In this document: piece by piece, positions 23,086 through 31,502 of the stretch | Layout: every line of letters starts with the position of its first letter | How positions within the stretch are numbered: position 1 is the first letter of the stretch | Origin: an uncultured Bacillota bacterium | GTDB lineage: Bacteria; Bacillota; Clostridia; Christensenellales; UBA1242 | Direction: 5' to 3' | Length of the DNA: 32,506 nt | NCBI GenBank assembly: GCA_900545735.1 | Contig: URAC01000003.1 | Span: forward strand, 1 to 32,506 | Program-made: the position numbers and the translations under genes | The notes under the pieces: model-generated | The model's database searches: none | What the model saw: only the letters and a program-made list of their open reading frames with translations | What the model was told of the DNA's origin: nothing

Positions 23086-24288
23086 TTATTTCAACTTTTT
23101 TCTTAAGATGTCGCCTGCTCTCAACGCATAATTGTCTGAATTTATAATTAATTTTTGTTGAACTTTTCTCGCTTCAACAATATTTTCTCCTTCTTCTGTT
23201 GTTATTTCTTTAACAAGCAATCTTTTATTAAAGGTATCATTTGGAGATAAAATTTCAAGTTCATCACCCACTTTAAACATATTGCGTTCTTCAACTAGAA
23301 CTTTGCCATCTTTTTCATTTTCTAAGACTATTGCAACAAAATCGTGAGATGCAACAGGCATAGATTCTTTTAAATACTCTCTTTCTTCATTTGTATCAAA
23401 ATAAAAGCCAGTTGTATATTGCCTATGGCTAGATTTTTGCGTTTCTTCAAACATTTTTGCGAGAAATTCTTCGTCATCAATGTTATCTATTGCCCTTCTA
23501 TAGGCATTGACGACATTTGCTACATAATATGAAGATTTCATTCTTCCTTCGATTTTAAGGCTTGCAATGCCCGCCTCTTTAAGTTCTTTTAAGTGTTGAA
23601 TTAGGCATAAATCTTTTGAATTTAAGATATAAGTTCCCCTATCGTCTTCTTGAATAGGAAATTCTTCATCAGAATTGACTTCTTTTATCTGATAAGCCCA
23701 TCTACACGCTTGAACGCACGCCCCTTTATTGCTATCTCTGCCGCGTAAATAGTTTGACAGCAAGCATCTGCCTGAATAACTGATGCACATTGCACCGTGA
23801 ACAAAAGTTTCGAGTTCAACTTCACTAGGCAATGCTCTTCTTATTTCTTTAATCTCTTGAAGCGAAAGTTCGCGCGCAAGGACAATCCTTTTGCAGCCTA
23901 ATCCAGCGAAAAATAAAGCAGAATGAAGATTTGTTACATTTGCCTGGGTGCTTACGTGAACATCTAAATTTGGCACAACCTTTCTTGCCAAAGTGATTAT
24001 TCCAATATCGCTGACAATAATTGCGTCAGTGCCAATTTGATAAAGATATTTTAAATAGTCTTCTAGGCCGTCAAAATCTGCGTTGTGAGCGACAATATTA
24101 ACTGTTACATACATCTTTTTGCCTTGGCTATGAATGAGATTTGAAGCAATTTTTAATTCGTCCAAATCAAAATTGCCTGCAAAGGCTCTAAGTCCGTGGC
24201 TTTTGCCTGCTAAATAGACAGCATCAGCGCCAAAATATAGCGCCGTTTTTAACTTTTCCATATTCCCTACTGGGGCTAAAAGTTCCAT
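23086..24288 (-). CDS. peptidase U32 family protein, TrhP-like
   Basis: From the ATG at 24288 (AGGAG 8 bases upstream, and the usual N-terminus MELLAPVGNMEKLKTAL) the protein has 400 residues. It has the U32 signature LETFVHGAMCISYSGRCLLSNYLRGRDSNKGACVQACRW (read in parts, 159-197) with four conserved cysteines C168, C175, C191 and C195, and KSxGLRAFAGNF. TrhP/YegQ-type members install 5-hydroxyuridine at the tRNA wobble position; others were first called collagenases. KIEGRMKSSYYVANVV is also characteristic. The C-terminus (about 310-400) is a beta-barrel-like domain. It lies 25 bases after pepF and is probably in the same transcript. Confidence 0.88.
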   Translation of the reverse strand: MELLAPVGNMEKLKTALYFGADAVYLAGKSHGLRAFAGNFDLDELKIASNLIHSQGKKMYVTVNIVAHNADFDGLEDYLKYLYQIGTDAIIVSDIGIITLARKVVPNLDVHVSTQANVTNLHSALFFAGLGCKRIVLARELSLQEIKEIRRALPSEVELETFVHGAMCISYSGRCLLSNYLRGRDSNKGACVQACRWAYQIKEVNSDEEFPIQEDDRGTYILNSKDLCLIQHLKELKEAGIASLKIEGRMKSSYYVANVVNAYRRAIDNIDDEEFLAKMFEETQKSSHRQYTTGFYFDTNEEREYLKESMPVASHDFVAIVLENEKDGKVLVEERNMFKVGDELEILSPNDTFNKRLLVKEITTEEGENIVEARKVQQKLIINSDNYALRAGDILRKKLK

Positions 24289-24313
24289 ATTATTTCTCCT
24301 AAGTAACTTTACT

Positions 24314-26071
24314 TTATAATAATTTTTCCCAATTATCAATGATGTTTAAAGCGTAATCAAAGGCGTTTTTAATCACCTTTTTATCTTTCAAATCAACGCC
24401 AGCGTCTTTTAAAAGTGAAATTGGGTCTTTTGTAGAACCAGATTTTAAGAAATTCAAATATTTTTCAGGCTCAGAAAGCAAAACTTTATACACGATATAG
24501 ATCGCCGCGATTATGCCGATAGCGTATTTATAAACATAAAATGCGTTATAAAAATGTGGGATTCTGCTCCATTCATATTTGATTTCTGGCACAAGTTCAA
24601 CATCTTTTCCAAAATATGTTTTGTTTAATTGATAATAATAATCATTTAAAACTTTTGCAGAAATCGGCTTGTCATTTTCATATTGTTCGTGCGCAAATTG
24701 TTCAAATTCTGAGAACATAAGTTGCCTAAAAGCCGAACCTTTGAGCTCGCTCAAGAAATGGTCATAATAATAGATTTTATCTGACTTATCGCTTGAATTT
24801 TCGCTCAAATATTTGAGTAAAAGCATCTCATTAACATTGCTTGCAACTTCTGCAACAAATATTGTATAGCCTGCTTGGTCAAAATTTTGAGTGCTATTTG
24901 AAAAATATGTGTGCATAGCGTGGCCAAGTTCGTGAGCAAGCGTAAACACAGAGTTTGTGTCGCCTATAAAGTTTGTTAAAACAACAGGATTTTTAGAATA
25001 TGCGCCCCACGAGAACGCCCCGCTATCTTTATTTTCGTTAGGATAAATATCTATCCATCTTTCATTAACTGCCCTATCTATAAGCGCTTGATATTCTTTG
25101 CCTAATGGCAAAGTTGCCTTTTTGATTAATTCTATGGCTTCAGCAAAAGTGTAGGTCTTTTTAATGCCCTTTTCTTTTGCAAATTGGTCATATATAGCAA
25201 ATTTATTTAGGCCTAAGCTTCGCTTTTTAACATCAAAATACTTATGGAAAACATACAAATTATCGTGTATTGCAGCAATAAGCGTGTCATATACTTTTCT
25301 GCTTGCTTCTTCGCTGTAAATTGACAAATCAAGGGTAGATTTAAACTTTCTAAGCCTTGTATAAAACACATTTTTCTTAACATTATGAATGTAATTTGAT
25401 GCTAATAGATTATTGAACTTGCCATATGCGCCATTTAACGCCTTGATTGTGTTCTTTCTTAAAGTTCTATCGTCCGATTGCATAAGTTCAACATAATTTG
25501 AATGCGTCAAAGTGTGCTTTTTGCCTGTGCTATCCTTTGGAGAAGGAAATTTTAAGTCGCCATCATCAAAAACATCAAAATTCTCAGAAAATCCGCCAGC
25601 CATTTCCCCTGACATTGAAATGATTTTCTCTTCTTTTTCAGACAGAATCAACCTTCTATCCTTTATCATTCCTTTAAAATAATTCTTATATGGTGTTGTT
25701 GCTGCAAGCCTTTTCAAATCTGAAGTTTTATATTTTTTGATTTCAATATCAATAAAAGTTGTTTCAACGGAAAATTTTGACGCTAAAGTGTCCACTAGCG
25801 TCAATCTTTCGCGATAAAAGCTATTTGTTGCATCTTCACGAGTTTTTAAAGATGCATAAACATATAAGATTTCTAATCTTAGTGAAATATCTTGTTCCAA
25901 TTTTAAACAATCTAACATTGTTTTTTCGTCAGCAAGTTTGCCTTTGAATTTGTCAAAATCGTGCAAATGAGTTTTTAGTTCTTCATACTCTCTATAAAAA
26001 GCATCATCGTCCTTAAAATAGCCGGACAAATCCCATTTATATTTCTCTTCGATTTCACTTCTTTTTTTCAT
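24314..26071 (-). CDS. pepF: oligoendopeptidase F (M3B family)
   Basis: This is a cytoplasmic zinc metallopeptidase that cuts short peptides of roughly 7-17 residues. The 585 residues contain the gluzincin motif HELGH (H380, E381, H384) in VFTLAHELGHAMHTYFSN, followed by ASNVNEMLLLKYL, which supplies the third ligand. The N-terminal half is helical, typical of PepF, and starts EEKYKWDLSGYFKDDD as in family members. AAAGGG lies upstream of the ATG. The length is close to the standard 600. It lies 11 bases after the pseudouridine synthase gene. Confidence 0.95.
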   Translation of the reverse strand: MKKRSEIEEKYKWDLSGYFKDDDAFYREYEELKTHLHDFDKFKGKLADEKTMLDCLKLEQDISLRLEILYVYASLKTREDATNSFYRERLTLVDTLASKFSVETTFIDIEIKKYKTSDLKRLAATTPYKNYFKGMIKDRRLILSEKEEKIISMSGEMAGGFSENFDVFDDGDLKFPSPKDSTGKKHTLTHSNYVELMQSDDRTLRKNTIKALNGAYGKFNNLLASNYIHNVKKNVFYTRLRKFKSTLDLSIYSEEASRKVYDTLIAAIHDNLYVFHKYFDVKKRSLGLNKFAIYDQFAKEKGIKKTYTFAEAIELIKKATLPLGKEYQALIDRAVNERWIDIYPNENKDSGAFSWGAYSKNPVVLTNFIGDTNSVFTLAHELGHAMHTYFSNSTQNFDQAGYTIFVAEVASNVNEMLLLKYLSENSSDKSDKIYYYDHFLSELKGSAFRQLMFSEFEQFAHEQYENDKPISAKVLNDYYYQLNKTYFGKDVELVPEIKYEWSRIPHFYNAFYVYKYAIGIIAAIYIVYKVLLSEPEKYLNFLKSGSTKDPISLLKDAGVDLKDKKVIKNAFDYALNIIDNWEKLL

Positions 26072-26082
26072 TATATTGCCCT

Positions 26083-26805
26083 TTATACTAATCTTTCAAT
26101 ATTAAATTGTTTCCAAGGCTCACTTTCTAAGTCTGGATAACACTTAAATGTCATAACATCTTTTGTTGTTGGGTGCTCAAAAGTCAATTTATATGCCCAT
26201 AGTGCCAAATTGTTTGTTTTAACTTCGCCATCTTGCGCATTTATGCCTCTTTTAGCACCATATTTAATATCTCCGAAAACAGGAGTTCTTAAACTTGACA
26301 TTTGAACCCTTATTTGATGGCTTCTGCCTGTTAATAATTCTATTTCTGCCAAACTTAAATTATTCTCAACATCAACTATATTATATATAAGTTCAGCGCG
26401 TTTTGCACCTTCTTCGCCCATTGGAACAATCTTGACAATATTGTTTTTTTCGTCCTTTTTTAGATAGTTGATTTGCTTTTTTCTTCTATCAGTTGGAACC
26501 CCTTCCAAAACTGTTAAATATCTCTTGTTAAACCTTCCGTCTTTCATTTGTTCTGCAAGCCTTGAAGCCGCTTTTGATGTTTTAGCAAACACCATAAGTC
26601 CGCCCGTTGGCCTATCAAGCCTATGAACTAATCCAACATATACATTGCCAGGTTTGTTATATTTAACTTTAATATATTCTTTTACCATATTTAGCATATC
26701 TTTGTCGCCACTTTCATCTTCTTGTGATGGAATATTTTGTGGCTTGATAACTACTATAACGTGATTATCTTCATAAACAATTTTTAACTCTTTTTCTTCT
26801 TGCAT
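26083..26805 (-). CDS. RluA-family pseudouridine synthase
   Basis: This enzyme converts specific uridines in rRNA or tRNA to pseudouridine. The catalytic aspartate is D64 in HRLDRPTGGLMVFAKTSKAA. Further family motifs are NKRYLTVLEG, GRSHQIRVQMSSL and VFGDIKYGA. There is no N-terminal S4 domain, and the protein is only 240 residues, so it resembles the short RluA/YjbO-like type. The target site cannot be told. GAGAG near the ATG at 26805 and AGGAG further upstream could serve as ribosome binding site. It is the first gene of the pseudouridine synthase-pepF-U32 run. Confidence 0.9.
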   Translation of the reverse strand: MQEEKELKIVYEDNHVIVVIKPQNIPSQEDESGDKDMLNMVKEYIKVKYNKPGNVYVGLVHRLDRPTGGLMVFAKTSKAASRLAEQMKDGRFNKRYLTVLEGVPTDRRKKQINYLKKDEKNNIVKIVPMGEEGAKRAELIYNIVDVENNLSLAEIELLTGRSHQIRVQMSSLRTPVFGDIKYGAKRGINAQDGEVKTNNLALWAYKLTFEHPTTKDVMTFKCYPDLESEPWKQFNIERLV

Positions 26806-26832
26806 AACTCTCTAATCTCCTGTAATTTCAAT

Positions 26833-26856
26833 GTGCTATGCAAATTTGCATAGCAC
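26833..26856. repeat. perfect 24-bp palindrome built from the TTTGCATANNAC motif
   Basis: Each half is TTTGCATAGCAC (26845-26856) and its exact complement; no base separates them. It lies between the end of the VirB4-like gene and the start of the pseudouridine synthase gene. No T-run follows on either strand, so a protein-binding site is more likely than a terminator. Confidence 0.75.
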
Positions 26857-26864
26857 TGATTGTA

Positions 26865-29546
26865 TTATTCAAATAACTTTCTAACAAAGTCTTGCGCTTC
26901 GATTTGCATCATAGTTCTCGACATAGGTCCAGATATAAAGAAACATTGTCCAACACCTGCTGTGATGATGCTATTTTGCTCTTCTGCATTGATTTCACCT
27001 GACTTCCTATAAAGTTCAACAAGGTCGTTCATATCGTTTGGTGCGAGCGAGAAAATCAATGAATATTGGCTGGCGTTAATAACAGCTGTTGATTGCCTTT
27101 GAATTTCAACTGAACCAACGAAGTCCTTAATATTTTGTGTAATAACTATTTGCATACCTGAATATTTACGGATACGCTTAGCCATTTGAGCCATAAAGTC
27201 CAAAGCGATTGGAAAGTTAGGATTGATGAAAACGTGAGCTTCATCAACAACAACGATAATTTTTCTATTCGTTTTAAACTTTAAGTTGAAATCACGATTT
27301 TTAATAATTTCATTATCCAAATATTTAAAGACCAAAAGCATTTGCGCGTTTGCAATGATTTCGTTCCTATTTGCCAAAAGCGAACGGAAGTTAAATGTAA
27401 TAAAGTTTTCTTTTGTTGAAATAGATGTTGGGCCATTCCAAAGATTGCTGTTTCTTCCGCCTGTAGCGAACTTTTTAACATAAGTTTGAATTGTTAGTAA
27501 ATTACGTTTGTGATATTCGTTTGTTTCTTTTTCAAGCCTTTCGCAAACAATTTTATACAAATCGTCAAATATTGGATAATCTTCTGGTTTCAATTTTTCC
27601 AAATCTGTGTTGCCGTCAATGCCCTTCTTGTTGTACATCTCAACAATAAGAGAGTTCAACTCTTCGAACGCGTCTGAATTGATGCCTTCCAAAATGACTT
27701 TAAAGAATTGCTCCAAGAATTGCAAGTGCGTTGAGAAAGTATCTGACACTTCTTTAAGTTTCAACTTACCGTCGTCTTTTTCTTCATCGTCTATGCCTTC
27801 CAATATCTCATTTACATCTTTAATATCGTCTTTTAATGTGGTCATAATATGGAATGGATTGATAATTCCCATCGCGGAAGAACCAACATCAATGACTTTT
27901 CCTTCAAGATTGCCAGCCAAAATCGTGTATTCATCTTCTGGGTCCAAAATAAAGACTTTTGTATTATCCGCAGCAAAATTAGTCAACAATGTTTTTGTTG
28001 CAAAGGATTTACCAGAACCAGACTTACCAATAATCATCATATTACTGTTGACCCTTTCACGATTTCTAGCGAAAAAGTCAACGAAAATAGGATATTCGTT
28101 ATAGCCTACATAGAAGCCTTCTCTATCTTGCAAAGCACCTGAAATAAATGGGAAAATTGCTGCAAGAGTTGATGTTGGAATTCCCCTAACTGTTTCTTTG
28201 ATATTATCTCTCATAGATAAGTTAGAACTGATAAAACCATCTACTTGCCTTCCAAACAATTCAGAAAATTTAAAACCTTCTTGTTTTAAAATTGCCCTAA
28301 CTTCCTTACGAGCAGCATCTTCGCAAGTGATGTATGTATTTACATCATAAAGTTGTTGGTTATTATTTTTCAAATTGACAAGCAATTCTCTTAATGTTTC
28401 AAGGTGAGTTTGATTTTCAATTCTTCTACTGCTTCTGCCACCAAAAGTTGATTTGGATTCCATCTCCATAATCGCCTTATCGATGTTTCTTTCTGCCTTA
28501 TATTTAGGAATTGGCTTGATTTTAACTGTTACTTTTGTTCTGTCTTGAGAGAAGAAAGGATATCCCCAAGCATTAGCAACTTGCAATGGATAATCTGAAA
28601 TAACAAATTGCCTATATGTTCTGCCATCAACTTGATAACTTGCTGTTTTAAACTTTAATTCCTTAGGCATTGCCCATTCGACATATTGCGACATTGGAAC
28701 AGCTTCAAGTTCACGCTCATCAAATTCTTTTCCATAATTTGCTTTTAAGAAAACGGCCAAATCTTTGCCATAAAGCCTTCTTGTTGTAAGTGGAGTTGCA
28801 GAATTTGAAAGAGTGCTCATAATGCCATCTGTTGTTGTTTCAAGCGCTTCTTTATCTTTGTCAAAAACAACAAAATAGAAATAGTCTTTAAAAACCTTTT
28901 CTTGCCTGTTCATCGCTTCCACGCGTGAAACGCGGCCTTCAAACACTCCTGCCCTAGCTTCAACTTCTTTTTGTGTGATTTCACCTTCATATTGAAGTTC
29001 CATTAAGGCATCGTACTTTTTGTCTTCCAAATAAACATAATTATCCAAAATCATCGCCTTACTTTCTTTGACGATTGATGCTTGTTGGAAGTCTGTAATT
29101 CTTCTAATAGCGTTTGCAAAAGTTTCAATAAGCATATTTTGCTTAAATTCATTTAAAAGACCAAATTCCATTGGAGTTATTTCAATAACTTGTGCGTAAT
29201 ACTCTTTATAGTCAATAAATCTATCGTTGACAATGCCTTCAAAAGGAATTATTGCTGTAATTTTAGCATTAGCATTTTTTGCATCTTTGGAATATTTTTT
29301 CTTTTGCGCTAAAAATCTAAACAAATATCCAAGCGTATAGTACATTCTTACACCATCTGCAATAGGAAAAAACATTGAAATAGCGATGACTAGCCAACCA
29401 ATGCCCACCCAAATATGATATGGGAAGTTTGCCAAAAATAAAGCCAAAGCGACGCCTACACCAATAAAGCCACATATAACGTCGCCAAGTGTAACATTTT
29501 TAAAAAACTCTGTTTTAACTTTAATCTTTCTAGGAATTATTCTCAC
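26865..29546 (-). CDS. VirB4/TraC-like ATPase with N-terminal membrane segment
   Basis: This 893-residue protein has the layout of VirB4-type ATPases that power type IV secretion and conjugation. Two transmembrane helices (about 21-41 and 44-64, PrgI-like) are fused at the N-terminus. A TraC/VirB4 N-terminal domain follows (about 90-480). The motor domain has Walker A GKSGSGKS (507-514), VFILDPEDEYT, and Walker B IIVVVDEAH (763-771) with RKYSGMQIVITQNIKDF. The C-terminal QSTAVINASQYSLIF is also typical. It starts with GTG preceded by AGGAG. No VirB6, VirB8, coupling protein or relaxase gene is nearby. I infer either a relic of a conjugative element or a chromosomal secretion motor of unknown role. 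The promoter region is AT-rich with several possible boxes. Confidence 0.83.
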   Translation of the reverse strand: MRIIPRKIKVKTEFFKNVTLGDVICGFIGVGVALALFLANFPYHIWVGIGWLVIAISMFFPIADGVRMYYTLGYLFRFLAQKKKYSKDAKNANAKITAIIPFEGIVNDRFIDYKEYYAQVIEITPMEFGLLNEFKQNMLIETFANAIRRITDFQQASIVKESKAMILDNYVYLEDKKYDALMELQYEGEITQKEVEARAGVFEGRVSRVEAMNRQEKVFKDYFYFVVFDKDKEALETTTDGIMSTLSNSATPLTTRRLYGKDLAVFLKANYGKEFDERELEAVPMSQYVEWAMPKELKFKTASYQVDGRTYRQFVISDYPLQVANAWGYPFFSQDRTKVTVKIKPIPKYKAERNIDKAIMEMESKSTFGGRSSRRIENQTHLETLRELLVNLKNNNQQLYDVNTYITCEDAARKEVRAILKQEGFKFSELFGRQVDGFISSNLSMRDNIKETVRGIPTSTLAAIFPFISGALQDREGFYVGYNEYPIFVDFFARNRERVNSNMMIIGKSGSGKSFATKTLLTNFAADNTKVFILDPEDEYTILAGNLEGKVIDVGSSAMGIINPFHIMTTLKDDIKDVNEILEGIDDEEKDDGKLKLKEVSDTFSTHLQFLEQFFKVILEGINSDAFEELNSLIVEMYNKKGIDGNTDLEKLKPEDYPIFDDLYKIVCERLEKETNEYHKRNLLTIQTYVKKFATGGRNSNLWNGPTSISTKENFITFNFRSLLANRNEIIANAQMLLVFKYLDNEIIKNRDFNLKFKTNRKIIVVVDEAHVFINPNFPIALDFMAQMAKRIRKYSGMQIVITQNIKDFVGSVEIQRQSTAVINASQYSLIFSLAPNDMNDLVELYRKSGEINAEEQNSIITAGVGQCFFISGPMSRTMMQIEAQDFVRKLFE

Positions 29547-29653
29547 TTTTTATCTCCTAAGTATAAATATATATCTAGTATATACAATTTAACAAATAAA
29601 ACAAAATAATTTTCAAAACAAAAATGAATATATCTGCACTTTTATGTGCAAAC

Positions 29654-29659
29654 TATAAT
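29654..29659 (+). promoter_or_regulatory. -10 box of the DUF378 gene
   Basis: TATAAT lies 12 bases before a strong AAGGAGG ribosome binding site. The -35 region is poor. Confidence 0.45.
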
Positions 29660-29682
29660 TAGTTTCAATAAGGAGGTTAAAT

Positions 29683-29949
29683 ATGGTTATTGCAAACTTA
29701 ATTTGTTACTGCTTAGTTCTATTGGGAGCATTAAACTGGGCACTAGTAGGAATTTTTAACTGGAACTTTGTTGCTGCCATTTTCGGTGGAACTCGTGCAG
29801 TTGGCTCAATTATTATCTATTGCATAATTTTTGCAGCAGCGCTTTGGTTAATAATTTCGCCAATCATAACAAACGGCAAATTATATTTGAGGCACCACGA
29901 AAGAAATTCAGTAAACACTGAATCCCAAGCCTACTCATCAAACAAATAG
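29683..29949 (+). CDS. DUF378 family membrane protein
   Basis: This 88-residue protein has two transmembrane helices (residues about 3-23 and 40-62) with GALNWALVGIFNWNFVAAIFGG between them, the signature of DUF378 (PF04070, B. subtilis YuzA). Its function is unknown. The hydrophilic tail (KLYLRHHERNSVNTESQAYSSNK) is cytoplasmic or exposed. AAGGAGG stands 7 bases ahead of the ATG. The gene is monocistronic, has its own -10 and ends at a hairpin terminator. Confidence 0.9.
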   Translation: MVIANLICYCLVLLGALNWALVGIFNWNFVAAIFGGTRAVGSIIIYCIIFAAALWLIISPIITNGKLYLRHHERNSVNTESQAYSSNK

Positions 29950-29984
29950 GCTTGCCGCAAGATGCAAAGTCATTGCATTTATAC

Positions 29985-30015
29985 AAAAATCCAGGCTCAA
30001 CACCCTGGATTTTTT
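29985..30015 (+). terminator. terminator of the DUF378 gene
   Basis: AAAAATCCAGG (29985-29995) and its exact complement (30004-30014) flank an 8-base loop, with a T-run to 30015. Confidence 0.88.
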
Positions 30016-30034
30016 AATTGTCTGTTTTTATATA

Positions 30035-30335
30035 TTTAAAAAAGGCGGGACTTGCTCCGCTTGCCAGCCATTTTCTCAGGTCGATGCTCGCTTTCACGCC
30101 AGTCGCTAAAAATGTGCCACTGGCACATTTTCTTAACGCTTAGTTCAATTCCCTTTGATAATATTAATGCCAAAATAAAAAAATCGAGCAACACACTCGA
30201 CAATTATTATTTATATATCCTTTAAAACTTCGTAGCATCTTCTTCGCACGAGAGTACCGACCGAAATGCGCTTCGCACATTTCGCGTTTGGTCGGTATAG
30301 AAAAAATTGCGAGCGTAAAAGCGCTGCATTTTTTG
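30035..30335. other. structured, GC-richer intergenic stretch
   Basis: No gene is seen between the DUF378 terminator and the tRNA. The stretch is visibly richer in G+C than its surroundings and is packed with inverted repeats. These include a near-perfect hairpin with 11-bp arms (30109-30131, AAAATGTGCCA arm), a hairpin TCGAG/CTCGA (30184-30200), a nested inverted repeat with outer arms TACCGACC and GGTCGGTA (30255-30297), and a bulged stem between A6 and T6 runs (30301-30334). It could be a noncoding RNA, a run of tRNA-region terminators, or a dispersed repeat. Confidence 0.6.
30173..30200 (-). terminator. terminator-like hairpin in the intergenic stretch
   Basis: TCGAG (30184-30188) pairs with CTCGA (30196-30200), and on the minus strand a run of Ts follows (complement of 30173-30183). 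Together with the sequence around 30341-30367, which shares the AAAAAATCGAGC and CTCGACAATT blocks, it looks like a duplicated terminator. Confidence 0.5.
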
Positions 30336-30340
30336 GCAAC

Positions 30341-30363
30341 AAAAAATCGAGCTTACAGCTCGA
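30341..30363 (-). terminator. terminator of tRNA-Glu
   Basis: AGCTCGA (30357-30363) and TCGAGCT (30347-30353) form a 7-bp stem with a 3-base loop. On the minus strand a run of six Ts (complement of 30341-30346) follows. It lies 11 bases past the tRNA 3' end. Confidence 0.82.
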
Positions 30364-30374
30364 CAATTTTTTCT

Positions 30375-30449
30375 TGGTACCCCCATAGGGAATCGAACCC
30401 TAGATTCCGCCGTGAGAGGGCGACGTCTTAACCGCTTGACCATGAGGGC
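30375..30449 (-). tRNA. tRNA-Glu(CUC)
   Basis: On the minus strand a complete 75-base tRNA with encoded CCA folds. The acceptor GCCCTCA pairs with TGGGGGT (two G-U pairs), the D stem is GTC/GAC, and the anticodon stem TCGCC/GGCGG encloses loop CTCTCAC (anticodon CTC, positions 34-36). The variable loop is 4 bases, and the T stem TAGGG/CCCTA encloses TTCGAAT. CTC reads the glutamate codon GAG. A hairpin terminator follows. Confidence 0.93.
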
Positions 30450-30488
30450 ATATTTTTTAGCAAGGTTATAATAACAAATATAAATAAA

Positions 30489-30512
30489 AAAATCAAGCGT
30501 TTGCTTGATTTT
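30489..30512 (-). terminator. terminator of the downstream membrane-anchored protein gene
   Basis: AAAATCAAGC (30489-30498) and GCTTGATTTT (30503-30512) form a 10-bp stem with a 4-base loop. On the minus strand an A/T tail rich in T follows. The gene's stop codon overlaps the stem. Confidence 0.78.
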
Positions 30513-31449
30513 ATTTGCTTAATGTTGATTTTACTAAATTATCTATGTTGATGTTTGCAAAGTTGAATGTTTCAGTTGTAACTGATGTGATGTTTCCACC
30601 TGCCCAACCAACTGCGTTTGTATTCTTTTCTACGAAATATCTTTCTGTTGATTTAATTGATACAAATGAACCTGTTGCTCTATCAATCTTAATTTCGAAT
30701 GTTGCGCTTATTCCTTTAAAATTTCTAGTTTCAGCTGGCGAGTTCAACACATTTTTTTCCATACCTGCAAATACGCCATCTACATTTGTTTTAATTGTTA
30801 ATTTTAAAACATAGTTTGAACCCATAATTTTGAAGGAATCCATTGTTGAATTTGAACTATTTAATTTAAAATAACCATTTTTTACATCGCTGCCAAATTT
30901 ATTTGAATATTCTTCAACTGCATATTTTTCTATTGGCTCGTTTGTGTAATTGCTGTCTGTATTATAACAAACTCTTCTAATTATTGAATTTTCTGCTTCG
31001 TTTAAGTAAAGATAATTTGAATAATTTAATCCTTCACCGCTATTTGATGATGCAACTGATGTTATCAAGCACTCATTTGCTGTTTTATATTTCTTTGATG
31101 TTAAATTTTGCCTTACAACTATTCCTAAAACTTCATCATTAATTGCTGTTTGTGAAGTTGTGCTTGTGTATGAATAATTGTTCATAATTTTATATGCGTA
31201 ACTCAATGCAGACCAGCCGCTTGAAAATGATGGGGCTGATGGCAAATAATTTTTATTATCAGGGGCTTCTATTTCTTCATTATTTCCATTTTCATTTTGT
31301 TTGGTGTCATCTTCAGCGGAGATGTTTATATCATCGCTTTTAACTGGCTGTTCAGCGACCAATTCAACCGCAGAAAAAATTGCCACCGCTGATATCAAAA
31401 TTATGAGTGAAAAAATAATCCAATTATATTTTCTTCTGTTTAATTCCAC
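30511..31449 (-). CDS. membrane-anchored extracytoplasmic protein of unknown function
   Basis: I do not recognise the family. The 312 residues start MELNRRKYN, then one hydrophobic helix (about 10-32) without a clear signal peptidase site or lipobox cysteine, so it is probably a signal anchor. A Glu/Asp/Asn-rich linker (about 36-68) leads to a domain (70-312) rich in Ser, Thr, Asn and Tyr, with beta-type alternation such as YVLKLTIKTNVDGVF and ATFEIKIDRATGSFVSIKSTERYF. This last part recalls small secreted domains in which a beta-sheet is repeated. Start is GTG with GAGGGG as ribosome binding site. It is a single gene with its own terminator. Its neighbours give no hint of function. Confidence 0.75.
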   Translation of the reverse strand: MELNRRKYNWIIFSLIILISAVAIFSAVELVAEQPVKSDDINISAEDDTKQNENGNNEEIEAPDNKNYLPSAPSFSSGWSALSYAYKIMNNYSYTSTTSQTAINDEVLGIVVRQNLTSKKYKTANECLITSVASSNSGEGLNYSNYLYLNEAENSIIRRVCYNTDSNYTNEPIEKYAVEEYSNKFGSDVKNGYFKLNSSNSTMDSFKIMGSNYVLKLTIKTNVDGVFAGMEKNVLNSPAETRNFKGISATFEIKIDRATGSFVSIKSTERYFVEKNTNAVGWAGGNITSVTTETFNFANINIDNLVKSTLSK

Positions 31450-31502
31450 AAAAACCCCTCTTTAATAAACTGACAAAATTCGTCAAATTTTGCGTTTATT
31501 AA

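Noticed and set aside
22941..23147. 68-aa plus-strand ORF between the NTase-like and U32 genes
   Set aside because: It has no convincing ribosome binding site, runs antisense into the end of the U32 gene, and its middle is simply the 27-bp repeat and the palindrome (KLNYSQNVSFANSL).
30222..30443. 73-aa minus-strand ORF over the tRNA region
   Set aside because: Most of it is the antisense-free reading of tRNA-Glu and its terminator; such ORFs are common artefacts of tRNA genes.
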